NCBI GenBank assembly: GCA_010094045.1
Contig: ML986582.1
Coordinates: forward strand, 620,001 to 684,000
Direction of reading: 5' to 3'
DNA from: Lojkania enalia
Taxonomy: Eukaryota > Ascomycota > Dothideomycetes > Pleosporales
DNA length: 64,000 nt
Positions 34,863-44,826 of the stretch are shown here, piece after piece. Position 1 is the first letter of the stretch. Every line of letters begins with the position of its first letter. Below the pieces are notes generated by a model. The model was not told the origin of the DNA, searched no databases, and was given only the letters and a program-made list of their open reading frames with translations. A program made the translations under genes and the position numbers.

Positions 34863-35113
34863 AATTACGGGCAATCGACATCCAGGATACCTTAGAAAGC
34901 GTTGGCCTTGGACACTCTATACCATGCCACGTGCGAAATGGCCCCCCGGCAGCCAGCCACGAAAGGGTTCGGCAAGGGAGAAAGGAATATGCGCTAGTCA
35001 TGCCATATATTGAGCACCAGCCGTACGTGTCTGGTACTATACAGAACCCAATAGGTCTACATCCCGGACGCCAATGCTTTTCATGCGCCTGTACCCCATT
35101 CAGCCCTTCCTAT

Positions 35114-36103
35114 CTACGCCCCAGGTTGAGAGGCTCCTCCACTTGTCCGCGTGAGAATAGCTGCTGTGCCCGTGCCAGGGGTGCGGCCTTGTCTCCTACT
35201 TGCTGCCTCCTCTTGCTTCTCTGTGTTGATGTTCTCCACATACTTCTCAATGTCCTCTACTGGCAGCATCTCGAGCGACTTGCCCGGCGCCATTATGGCA
35301 ATCTCGATGTTCTTGGCACCCGTCTGTACGACCTCGAGCAATGACTTGACAGTCAGCTTGATAGTCTCTTCCCGATCCATGTCATTCTTGTGGTTCCGCT
35401 CGAGGAACTCGCGGACGGTTTTGGCAGATCGACCGATCGCGTTTGCTTTCCTGTATCTCCATGAGCCTTATACTGTATAGACCATGATATAACTATAGGA
35501 TTATTTCTCACCATGCTGAGTAAATGCCGGAAGGCTCAGTCAGATATAGTCGCGGGGTCTCATCGTTGGGGTCGAAGCCTACAATTAGCGTGCTGATGCC
35601 AAAGGGCCGGACACCACCACTCTGCGTGTACCTCTGCTGCACGCCAGCCACATGTTTTGTGATATACTCTATCGATACCGGGTCTTCAACGGTGAGACGA
35701 TGTGATTGTGCCTCCAAGCGAGCCTTGTCAACAAGAATGCGGGCATCGGCGTTGAGTCCAGCAAAAGCGAGAGCGACGTGGTTATCAACAAGGCAGATCT
35801 TCGACGGTGTGATTCGGGTATCCTGCAGTTTCATTGCTGATCGCTTCTCACATCCAAGAACAACGACATCTTGGCCCTTTACTCCGACGGCGCAAGTTCC
35901 TGGAAATGGATAAGCTCTGTCCGGGTTAGAAGCCTTGATCATTGCTGTTCATCTTACCTCGCTTTACAGCTTCTTGGGCATATTCTACTTGGAAGACGTG
36001 TCCATCAGGGCTAAAGACTGTCATGGCGCATGCGTTAGCTTTCGCTCACGGAGCTAATATTGATGTTTGTACCTGACAGAGCTCGATCATAGCCTGATGC
36101 CAT
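35114..36103 (-). CDS. PRE6: 20S proteasome subunit alpha type 4 (PSMA7-like)
   Basis: Alpha-ring subunit of the 20S proteasome core, in nucleus and cytosol. Exons are 36103-36073, 36017-35958, 35899-35512 and 35450-35114, giving 271 aa. The N-terminus [20 protein letters not shown] is the conserved alpha-subunit signature, followed by [19 protein letters not shown] and [18 protein letters not shown]. The match to alpha4 (yeast Pre6, human PSMA7) is strong, including [17 protein letters not shown] and [20 protein letters not shown]. The last 25 residues are a variable Arg/Gly/Thr-rich tail. Its start codon is 280 bp from that of the divergent dehydrogenase gene, so the two may share a promoter. 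Confidence 0.95.
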
Positions 36104-36383
36104 ATTGACTTATTGCGCGACAAAGTGGAAGTGCGGGTGAAGAGATTGAAATTTAGAACCGAGGGTAGAAAAAACACAGGGGAAGGCTCTTGCGGGGTGG
36201 ATTGGGTGTGGAAGTCGGTAGTGGGAGCTGTGAGAGCTTCCGCGTCGTCCAGCAGCCTACTATGCCAAGAATGGCACGTGCGACCCCTGTCATTTCATGA
36301 CATAATCAATTTTTTACTCTATCATCAGAGCTCGATTTCCAATTGTTTCCTCCACTCTTCAATTTTCCTTGCCATTGATCCAC
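36104..36383. promoter_or_regulatory. Shared promoter of proteasome and dehydrogenase genes
   Basis: The two divergent start codons are separated by only 280 bp. The segment is pyrimidine-rich on the plus strand just before the dehydrogenase ATG. I did not find a GGTGGCAAA proteasome element. Confidence 0.45.
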
Positions 36384-38200
36384 ATGGCAACTTCCTCGAG
36401 GTTTGCCGCATCGTCGCGATGGGCTTCACTTCCGTACAGAGCCCCATCACGTTTTAATCGAATCCGACCCGCGGTTCAAATTCGATGGGCCGGAACCACA
36501 TCGGCGACATCTGAACCTCACCAACCAAATGCAGAGGGAGGTGTGAAGCGTGGGACAGTGCCTGCAAAGACCATTAAATACACCTCTGAGACGTAGGACT
36601 TTACAACATATTATGGATCTTAATGAAAAACTTACCTTATCCAGATACCCAGACCTCAAGAGGGAATCTAAATTCGCCAAGGTTACCCCAGAACACGTGG
36701 ACTATTTCGGCAAGCTCCTTGGGACGGAGGCCGCTCTCATAGAAGGCCTCTCAAAAGATGCGTCAGAAGATATTGAGCCCTTCAACAGCGACTGGATGCG
36801 CAAGTTCCGAGGCCACACCAAGTTGGTCCTCAAGCCTCAATCAACAGAGGAAGTAAGTAAAATATTGAAGTACTGTAATGATAATATGCTTGCCGTGGTC
36901 CCACAAGGTGGCAATACGGGCCTTGTTGGAGGTTCTGTCCCGGTATTCGATGAAATCGTCATTAATCTCCAAAGACTTAATAACATTCATTCGTTTGATG
37001 ATGTTTCTGGCATTCTCGTCGCAGATGCCGGCGTTATTCTCGAGATCGCGGACAATTTCCTAGCTGAGAAAAATCACATCTTCCCTCTCGATCTTGGCGC
37101 CAAAGGATCATGCCAGATCGGCGGAAACGTCGCGACCAACGCAGGAGGACTTCGACTTCTACGGTATGGCAGTCTACACGGGAATGTACTAGGGATCGAG
37201 GCTGTTTTGTCCGATGGAACCATTGTAGACGATCTCTCAACGCTCAGGAAGAACAACACAGGATACGACTTAAAGCAGCTTTTCATCGGTGCTGAGGGGA
37301 CCATTGGAATAATTACGAAGATCTCGATCATCTGCCCACGACGCTCGCCTGCGATCAATGTAGCTTACTTTGGAGTGGAAAGCTATGAGAAATTGCAAGA
37401 AGCCTTCAAGGAGGCGAAGAGTCAGCTTTCTGAAATTCTTTCAGCTTTCGAAATGATGGATGGCCGAACGCAGAAAATTGTAAACCAGGTAACAGGGAAG
37501 AAGATGCCTTTGGAAGGAGACTATCCTTTCTATTGTCTCATCGAGACTAGTGGGTCCAATCCCGACCACGACGGGGAGGTGAGTGGATAGCCCAAGTGCC
37601 CTGTTAGTTAATGAACAATTTCCAGAAATTGCAAGCATTCCTTGAACACGTAATGGAGAACGAAATTGTCTCCGATGGTGTATTAGCGGAGAGTCAAACC
37701 CAGATACAAGATCTTTGGGCCTACCGCGAAGGCATTACTGAGTGTCTGGGACATTGGGGCGGGGTATACAAATACGATCTCTCCCTACCCATTGCATCCC
37801 TTTATGACATGGTAAACGATGTCCGCGATCGTCTCACAAAAGCCGGCCTCATAGGAAATGGCGAGTCGTATCCAGTAGTAGATGTTGTAGGCTACGGCCA
37901 CATGGGAGATGCAAATCTACATCTCAATATCCCAACGAGAAGATTCGACAAAGAAGTAGAGAAGCAACTTGAGCCGTATGTTTACGAATGGGTAAAGAGT
38001 AAGAATGGCAGTATCAGCGCCGAGCATGGCCTTGGAGTGACAAAAAAACCCTACATTGGATATAGCAAGAGTGAAACTATGATTAAGTTGATGAAGCAGA
38101 TCAAGAACCTTTACGATCCGGTAAGTCTGTCTCTGTATTCACTATAGTATCCACTGACGCTCTATAGAACGGGATCATGAACCCATATAAGTACATATAG
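36384..38200 (+). CDS. Mitochondrial D-2-hydroxyglutarate/D-lactate dehydrogenase
   Basis: FAD-linked dehydrogenase of the VAO/FAD_binding_4 family that oxidises D-2-hydroxyglutarate or D-lactate. Exons are 36384-36592, 36645-37578, 37626-38120 and 38168-38200, giving 556 aa. The first 35 residues are Arg/Ser-rich (SSRFAASSRWASLPYRAPSR), a mitochondrial presequence. The FAD-binding domain shows VVPQGGNTGLVGGSVP and GSCQIGGNVATNAGGLRLLR, the latter characteristic of the D2HGDH/Dld2 group. The C-terminal domain has the metal/substrate histidines in GYGHMGDANLHLN and SAEHGLGVTKK. The final exon encodes just NGIMNPYKYI. All four exon junctions keep frame. Distinguishing hydroxyglutarate from lactate specificity needs assay or phylogeny. 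Confidence 0.94.
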
Positions 38201-38285
38201 CTGTCATACAATAATGTAAATATACGAAAATGCTTGGATATCTTCCTTCTGCCTCTTATTTTAGCTGTATATCTTCAAGCCATGC

Positions 38286-39338
38286 TCAGGTTTTAGATTT
38301 GCCCATTGTCCCGGTTTCAAGCACCTTTAAAGCGTTTGATTCATAAATTGCCTCCCTCTCATCTACATTGAATAGGTGTTCTAGCCCATCCTTCATTCGG
38401 TCTGCAAAAGCCCTTACAAATCGAGTTGGCGTAAATGGGAAATCGCTACCATATAGAAATCTGTCGTAGCTAATGTCAAACCCATGAGCCAATGCTTTCA
38501 ACTGCCCCTGGCCGCCCTTCTCACCATCGAACTGAAAACCAGCCAGGTCAAAAAAGAACCGGGTCGCCAATTGCTGGTGGACATCTTGCACATCCAATTT
38601 CCGCCCTCCGGGTATGACGTGCGCAAATTGCGTAAACCTTGAGAATAGGGGGGGCATGGCACCACCTGCATGCGGTATGATGAATTTGACCCTTGGACAA
38701 CGCTCCACGGTGCCGCTGAGAAAAAGATTGACAAACGCCCGAGCAGTGTCAAAGAAGAACTCGAACATAGGGATAGGGTAGTGGTCGCTGAAAGGTAAGG
38801 CATCGACTGGCTGCGCGGAGATGGCGCCATCACACTTTGTGCACGGTTTGGTTGGATGAATGAATACCGTTGCTCCCACTTCATTGAGCTTCTCGAAGAC
38901 TGGGTCTAACTCAGGGGCGCCAAGGTAATTGCCATGGTAGTTCGTCATCAGACCGAATCCATCTGCTCCCTCGTCAATTGTGATGTCGATCTCCTTGAGG
39001 GCAGCATCAACATCCGGTAGTGGCAATGAAGCCCAGAATCCAAACTTGTCGGGATACCGTGCTTTCAGGCTCGCTGCGTAGGAATTGCAACGCCGTGTCA
39101 GCCTTCGAGCAAGCTCGTCTTTGCCGGACGCTATGTGCGTTCCGGGCGAGCTGATACTAAGGATGGACTTGGAAACATTGCAGATTTCCATCATTTCGAG
39201 ATGGGCTTCTGGGGACCAGGGCGGGATCGCTGGCATACCGTCCACTCGCTCATGTCCATTTTCTAGAAGTGCCTCGCGATAATCTGGAGGGAGGAAGTGA
39301 GAATGGACATCAATTCTTCTGGGAAGGCTGTCGGCCAT
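38286..39338 (-). CDS. Amidohydrolase family 2 (ACMSD-like) protein
   Basis: Metal-dependent amidohydrolase/decarboxylase of the ACMSD family (aminocarboxymuconate-semialdehyde or hydroxybenzoate-type decarboxylases). A single exon gives 350 aa from the ATG at 39338 (MADSLPRRIDVHSHF). An in-frame ATG at 39428 would add 30 residues with no family likeness, so I prefer the inner start. Metal ligands are visible: DVHSHF near the N-terminus, VFIHPTKPC, IPHAGGAMP and the catalytic aspartate in LYGSDFPFTP. Homologues act on aromatic or tryptophan-derived acids; the substrate here is open. It is convergent with the dehydrogenase gene, with 85 bp between stop codons. Confidence 0.9.
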   Translation of the reverse strand: MADSLPRRIDVHSHFLPPDYREALLENGHERVDGMPAIPPWSPEAHLEMMEICNVSKSILSISSPGTHIASGKDELARRLTRRCNSYAASLKARYPDKFGFWASLPLPDVDAALKEIDITIDEGADGFGLMTNYHGNYLGAPELDPVFEKLNEVGATVFIHPTKPCTKCDGAISAQPVDALPFSDHYPIPMFEFFFDTARAFVNLFLSGTVERCPRVKFIIPHAGGAMPPLFSRFTQFAHVIPGGRKLDVQDVHQQLATRFFFDLAGFQFDGEKGGQGQLKALAHGFDISYDRFLYGSDFPFTPTRFVRAFADRMKDGLEHLFNVDEREAIYESNALKVLETGTMGKSKT

Positions 39339-39967
39339 GGTGTTTGCTGGCAAGGCTGTGAATGGGTTATGGCATGTGTTGGGCTGAGCCGAGATACAAG
39401 AATCTACACTTCGCGGAACCCGACGCATATATAGAATTTATGTCTCTGAACAATTGGAGCCGGACATATACGACTGATGATCACATCTCGACCTGCAACA
39501 CCTCGGTACCCCGCGGGCCGACGCGGGTGCATTGCTGTCACCATCTCGTAGGAACGTGAAAGCCGGATATAAGCCTCGATGCTCAACGCCTTGATAAGTC
39601 TCCGAATTCAACGGCGAAATAGCTGTATTCTAATATTAATAAGTCCAGAATACCTTTTAGTGTGTAAGGGCTCCAAACGAGAGATAACTAAAACTTCTTT
39701 CAAGGTCGAAAGGCCGACTGTTGATGGTTCTGACGTACGGGCCTTATATCCGGGTTTCCCGTTCCACGAGAGCCACAGAAGCCTGTGGCGCTGTGGCTGA
39801 AGCGCGGGATCCCGAAACGGCACCCCAGCCGTCGATCGCCTGCCCCACACGTCTTCTCTGCTCCGCGTTCGCACAGCATCCATCTTTTCACACACCAGGG
39901 GCGATGACTCTACATACAACATTTTCTCCCCCCCAAACTCATATTGCCTGGGACTCCAACCGCCGCT
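39339..39967. promoter_or_regulatory. Divergent promoter of amidohydrolase and MTHFR
   Basis: 629 bp separate the two divergent start codons. The segment contains only short frames. I infer a promoter region from arrangement and could not identify specific sites. Confidence 0.4.
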
Positions 39968-41983
39968 ATGGAGAAGATTACGGATAAGATCCATGCCCTC
40001 CCCGAGGGCGCAAACTATTTCTCTTTGGAATTCTTTCCTCCGAAGACGGCGATGGCGAGTGCCCCTTGTTATGACCATCCGCACGCGCCAATTGCAGCAG
40101 TATTGACTGTAATGTAGGGATTTGCGAATTTGCAGACGCGATTAGAGCGCATGGCTCAGGCGCTGCGACCGCTCTTTGTTACGGTCACTTGGGGTGCTGG
40201 AGGCTCGACGGCGACCAAATCCCTCGAACTCGCCGAGATATGTCAGAGGCAACTGGGCTTGACAACCTGTCTACATCTTACGTGTACAAATATGAGCCGT
40301 TCGCTCGTCGATGAGGCGCTTGAACAGGCCAAGGTTTTGGGCTTAAGGAATATTCTGGCACTCCGTGGGGATGCGCCAAGAAGCGACGAGTACAGAGACG
40401 AGAACCAGGTGCTAGAGGAGGACTCGAATAAGGACTTTACGTGGGCAATTGACTTGGTCAAGTACATAAGGAAGCAGTATGGCGATTATTTCTGCATCGG
40501 TGTGGCGGCGTATCCGGAGGGGCATTCGGATGAATCGCATCCGGAGCACCAGGACCCCAAGATCGATTTGCCCTTTTTAGTCGAGAAGGTGAAAGCTGGC
40601 GCGGACTTTATCATGACGCAGCTTTTCTTTGACGTGCAGGCTTACGATAAGTTTGAGAGATTGTTGAGAGAACACGAGTCAGGGGTTTTCAAGACAATTC
40701 CGATAATACCGGGATTGATGCCGATACAGAGTTACCAGATACTACGACGCACGACGAAACTTAGCCATGCTAGCTTACCAGAAGACATACTTGCCAGGTT
40801 AGATGCAGTAATGGGTGATGACGAGCTTGTAAAGCAAGTCGGAGTCAAGATTCTTAGCGAAATCGTCGAACATATAAAGAAACAGCCAGGTAGGGGACGA
40901 AGAGGGTTCCATTTCTACACCCTCAACCTCGAAAAGGCTGTCTCGCACATTCTTGAAGATTGTCACCTCATACCCCAAACTCTGGTTGACGACGAAGCCA
41001 TTGCTATCGAGTTCACCCCCAACTCCCTCTCATCCCAAAATGGTGCACACTCCATAGAACGCCGTCGTCTCTCGTCCGTAAACTCAGGGCCACATAACCG
41101 CATCATTGTATCTCACCCGTCCAAATCAAGCCACTCAAACTACGAAGCCCCAGAAAATGAGGCAGGCATTCCGAATGGCCCTATCAACACCCGCGCAAAT
41201 ACGCTGGCGATCTCCGAAGGTGAGGGCTCACTAGGCCGCGAAGCAACATGGGACGACTTCCCCAACGGCCGCTGGGGTGATGCCCGCTCCCCCGCCTTCG
41301 GCGAAATCGATGGCTACGGCCCCACACTCCACGTTTCCACCGCCCAAGCCTTAAAACTCTGGGGCCACCCGATGGAAACGGCGGATATCTCCACCATCTT
41401 CCGCAAACACATATCCGGAGAACTAGAGGCAATCCCATGGTCCGAACAAGGCTTATCTGCGGAGACCTCGACTATTAGCAAGGAGCTCTTGGCACTGAAC
41501 AGCAAAGGCTGGTGGAGCGTAGCCTCGCAGCCCGCTGTCAACGGCGTCCCCTCGACCGACCCCGTCTTCGGCTGGGGCCCAAAAAACGGCTTCGTCTTCC
41601 AGAAACCGTTCATCGAGCTCTTCATCCCAGCCTCGGACTTCCGCAAACTGAAACCCCGCCTCGATGCCCATGATCAGATTACTTACTTTGCGGGCAATGC
41701 GGCGGGCGACTTTGAAGCCAGCGATGAGGAGGGCGTGAATCCAGTGACTTGGGGCACGTTTGCTGGGAAGGAGATCATCACACCGACGATTATTGAGGCA
41801 GTGAGCTTTAGGAGTTGGGTCGAGGAGGCGTATAGTATTTGGAGGGAGTGGCAGAGGATTTATCCGCCTAGGGGTCCGACAAGCAAGTTGCTAGGCAGTA
41901 TTAGAGAGGATGTTTGGCTAGTTAATGTTATCTGGGGGGATTTCGTTGAGGGGGCTGGATTGTGGGAGTTTTTGATGGGATAG
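39968..41983 (+). CDS. Methylenetetrahydrofolate reductase
   Basis: Reduces 5,10-methylenetetrahydrofolate to 5-methyltetrahydrofolate for methionine synthesis, in the cytosol (yeast Met12/Met13 family). Exons are 39968-40054 and 40118-41983, giving 650 aa. The N-terminal TIM-barrel domain shows FSLEFFPPKTAM with the catalytic glutamate, TVTWGAGGSTATKSLELAE, ALRGDAPR and ADFIMTQLFFD. The C-terminal regulatory domain runs from about 330 and includes WGHPMETADISTIF and GWGPKNGFVFQKPFIE. The only intron that restores the conserved KTAMGFANLQ has a GC donor (GCGAGT) at 40055 and a normal AG at 40117. A Ser/Asn-rich segment at about 310-390 is a disordered linker between the domains. Confidence 0.95.
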
Positions 41984-43408
41984 TGGGGGAGGTAGATTGA
42001 AGGAAGTTTTGAGGGATAGATGGTAGGCGTTTGGTTGATTTGGGGGGGTTGGGTGGTTAGCATGGCGGGTAGGGTAGTAGAAATTATTGTATAACGTTGC
42101 TGGAAGTTTTGTATGTGCTGCGCAGAAATTAAGGGGTAATTGACGCGTTTAGATCCTACCAATAAACCAAGAAGTTTCTCGATATACCCTATCCCCCGCC
42201 CCGAGCGAGATTTTGAAGTCAAGCATTGTCATATACTGAAGCTTCCTTCCTGGATATTATTATATTGTGTCTCTTCTCACGACAATACTAGACGCCGGAG
42301 TTTGGAAACAGAAGTATTGTATACTTGTCGACGACGATTCTAGATGTAGAGAGGAGATAGGTTTTCCAAGTGTCGATTATGGGTGCATGGGATGAAGGAA
42401 AGGGTGGGAGATGAATGCTCTACGGGAATTTGAAGGGGCCGTGCTTGGGTAGGAGTGAATTGCTCCTGTGAGGTTTATGGGTATAAAGTATGTTTTAGTC
42501 ATTCTAATATATTTATGATTGTTATGACGTAATATAAAGCTACGTTAATGACGATCCCAGTGGAGTTCTAGTAGAAAGTGAGTATCAGTTGTCTTTGGGT
42601 TATAAATCAGTCCTTTTGTATCCGTTTGATCTATACATCTCTAAAACTAATCATTTTTTTTAATACTAGCTACGAACAGGGTGACATTTCCATCTCGTCT
42701 ATCTTGACTTGTAAGAAATAAAGGGTTCTGAGTTTAGGAAGGGGTTCGATGGTGTAAGCAGGAGGGGGTGGAGACTGTATAGGGTGGTATAGATGGATGT
42801 ATTGATGGTGCCCTTTACCTCTCGGTCAAGGTACGGCGGGGGAATATATAGCACTGAGACTGCTTAGTCAAGGGCTGCACAGCTGATCAGGCACGTGACC
42901 TGAGCTTGCAGATGGGTAAGGTCGGTCGCATGACTAAAACCTACTAAAATCAAGCAACAGATCTTTAATTGTAAATCACAATCCCATCCCACGATTATTA
43001 GGTCATTGAATGAAGAGTATTGAAAGCATTGTTTCAAATTGATAAGGTTCCGGACATGGATTAGTGGATAACTAAAGTTGTGTCGCTACTTGATGGATTC
43101 GTGATGAGAGATTTCAACCCAGATCTAAACCCCCCCCCCCCCCCCCCCCTTCCAACCCCCCAATGCCAGGTGTAATACGGTGATTAGTCTCATTTTGTCA
43201 ACTAGGCTCTATTAGTAGCATAGTCGGCCCTTTTTATGGTATAGCGATAGACAGCTGCCTAGTCCTTGAGATAGGTGGGGTGCTAAAAGGAAGCGATGCA
43301 AGCCACGTTACTGGGCGGCATAAACAATGCAGGCGCCAGCTTTTCAGCTCTTAGACTTTCGCCTTGTCGCTCATTCTTTTCAGGAACGAACCGGCTCTGT
43401 AATGCACT
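41984..43408. other. Intergenic with a C20 tract
   Basis: 1.4 kb between the MTHFR stop and the patatin gene. It is AT-rich, has no recognisable gene, and contains a run of 20 C at 43130-43149. The last 250 bp probably include the promoter of the patatin gene. Confidence 0.5.
43130..43149. repeat. C20 homopolymer
   Basis: Twenty consecutive C, 260 bp upstream of the patatin gene start. A second, shorter C run (C12) follows the other NLR-like gene at 17838-17849. Its length may vary between isolates or be an assembly artefact. Confidence 0.85.
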
Positions 43409-44641
43409 ATGGAGTCAGTATATAACGCAGCCCCAATAGGAAAACATCCTGATGGCCTCTGCCTACTGTCACTTGATGGTGGAGGTGTACGTGGCTTGTC
43501 GATCCTCTACATACTAAGGGCCATTATGGCGCGGCTGAACGTAGAGCGTCAGGAAGCAAATCTACCACCGGTAAGACCGTGTGAGGTCTTTGATCTCATC
43601 GGGGGGACTAGTACAGGAGGGTAAGTGTATTAGTGTCCTTTGCTAATGTAGATTGGGGTGCACAGGTCTGATGGCTACAAAATTTTATCTAAAGGCGGCA
43701 TTCAGCCTTGTCCGATTGTTCCTAACAATAAGGTAGTCTCATCGCGATTATGCTTGGTCGACTTGAGATGGACGTCGAGGAATGCATCGATACATATAGC
43801 GGACTTAGCCAGAAAATCTTTAGTCAGAAGCAGAATCGCTTCGGTTTTGGCTGGAAAGGAGATCTCAAAGGCCGATTCTCTGCCGAGAACCTTGAAGAAG
43901 CTATTAGTAAAGTCGTCAGTGACAAAGGTTTCAATAATTCTGACCCTCTTGACAACGGAAAGCCGCCTGGTTGCCGAGTGTAAGTAAACGCGGTCCTTTA
44001 GAATGAAATCTCTAACCGCCCATAGGATGGTGTGCGCCTGCGCTAGAGAGACCCAGGGAACGACACGCTTACGTAGTTACAACCTGCCTGGCAAACCAGC
44101 CCCAAAAGTGCCTCCTTCAATAGTCGGCGCAGCTCGCGCCACTTCTGCGGCTACTCGTTTCTTCGACCCAGTTACCATTGGTAACAGAACCTACGTGGAC
44201 GGGGCATTAAGCGCCAATAACCCTATAGATGAGGTTGAAGACGAAGCAGCGTCTATTTGGTGCCCCACTACGCGGGACCTGAAGCCACATGTAAAATGTT
44301 TCATCTCGATAGGGACAGGCAATCCTGGAAAGCATTCGATTCAAGATCATAGTGCTTTAAAATTCTTGTCAGAGACGCTTGTTCAGATGGTTACAGAGAC
44401 TGAGAAAACGGCAAACAAATTTGCTTCACGTTGGCGAGAGCAGATCGAGAAAAAAGTATATTTCCGCTTCAACGTCCAACAGGGCCTTCAAGACGTTTCT
44501 CTGGAGGCTTATAGCAAGGAAGGAATCATTGAGGCTACAACAGAAGAGTATCTTGAAGAATCCGAAGTCGCGTTGCGTTTGGGACATTGTGTACAGGGGT
44601 TGATAGACAAGCAGAGTGTGTGCATCCCGGACTTCACTTAG
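43409..44641 (+). CDS. Patatin-like phospholipase domain protein
   Basis: Patatin-type lipid acyl hydrolase domain as found at the N-terminus of many fungal NLR-like proteins. Exons are 43409-43620, 43737-43979 and 44026-44641, giving 356 aa. The oxyanion loop is LSLDGGGVRGLS, the nucleophile elbow is IGGTSTGG with Ser68, and the catalytic aspartate is Asp210 in VDGALSANNP. SAATRFFDPV and KCFISIGTGNPGK are also family-typical. The first intron is 116 bp, which is long for this region; its acceptor GTAG restores GLIAIMLGRLE. The frame closes with TAG at 44639-44641. Usually this domain continues into a NACHT, and a NACHT-ankyrin frame indeed starts within 200 bp downstream, so this could be the first half of one gene. 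Confidence 0.85.
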
Positions 44642-44826
44642 CTCGGTGTCCAGCTAATAGTCCTTGGTAGCTCCAGTCCAGAGTGCAAATACTTTAATAC
44701 CAAAATTTCTCGAACTTCAAATTCACCACCCGTCGCGAATGCAAAGGATTTCCAATAGATGGGAAGTATCATTTGGTAGTGCCTCTAGGCCCATTCTCTC
44801 TCAATAACCGGACGGACTAAGAGCAG
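44642..44826 (+). other. Unresolved linker between patatin and NACHT frames
   Basis: 185 bp in which I could not find a splice that carries the patatin frame into the NACHT frame without a stop. One reading gives the second gene its own start: ATG at 44739 with a phase-0 intron 44766-44826 (donor GTATCA, acceptor GCAG). A frame-1 stretch at 44698-44814 (KYHLVVPLGPF) reads well but ends in TAA at 44815. This is the spot that decides whether there is one gene or two. Confidence 0.4.

Noticed and set aside
39339..39428. N-terminal extension of the amidohydrolase from an in-frame ATG at 39428
   Set aside because: The added 30 residues resemble neither a targeting peptide nor the family start, and the inner ATG begins right before the DVHSHF metal motif.
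43130..43149. C20 tract as a possible sequence gap or array
   Set aside because: There is no repeat-spacer structure, and it is a plain homopolymer; listed only as a repeat.
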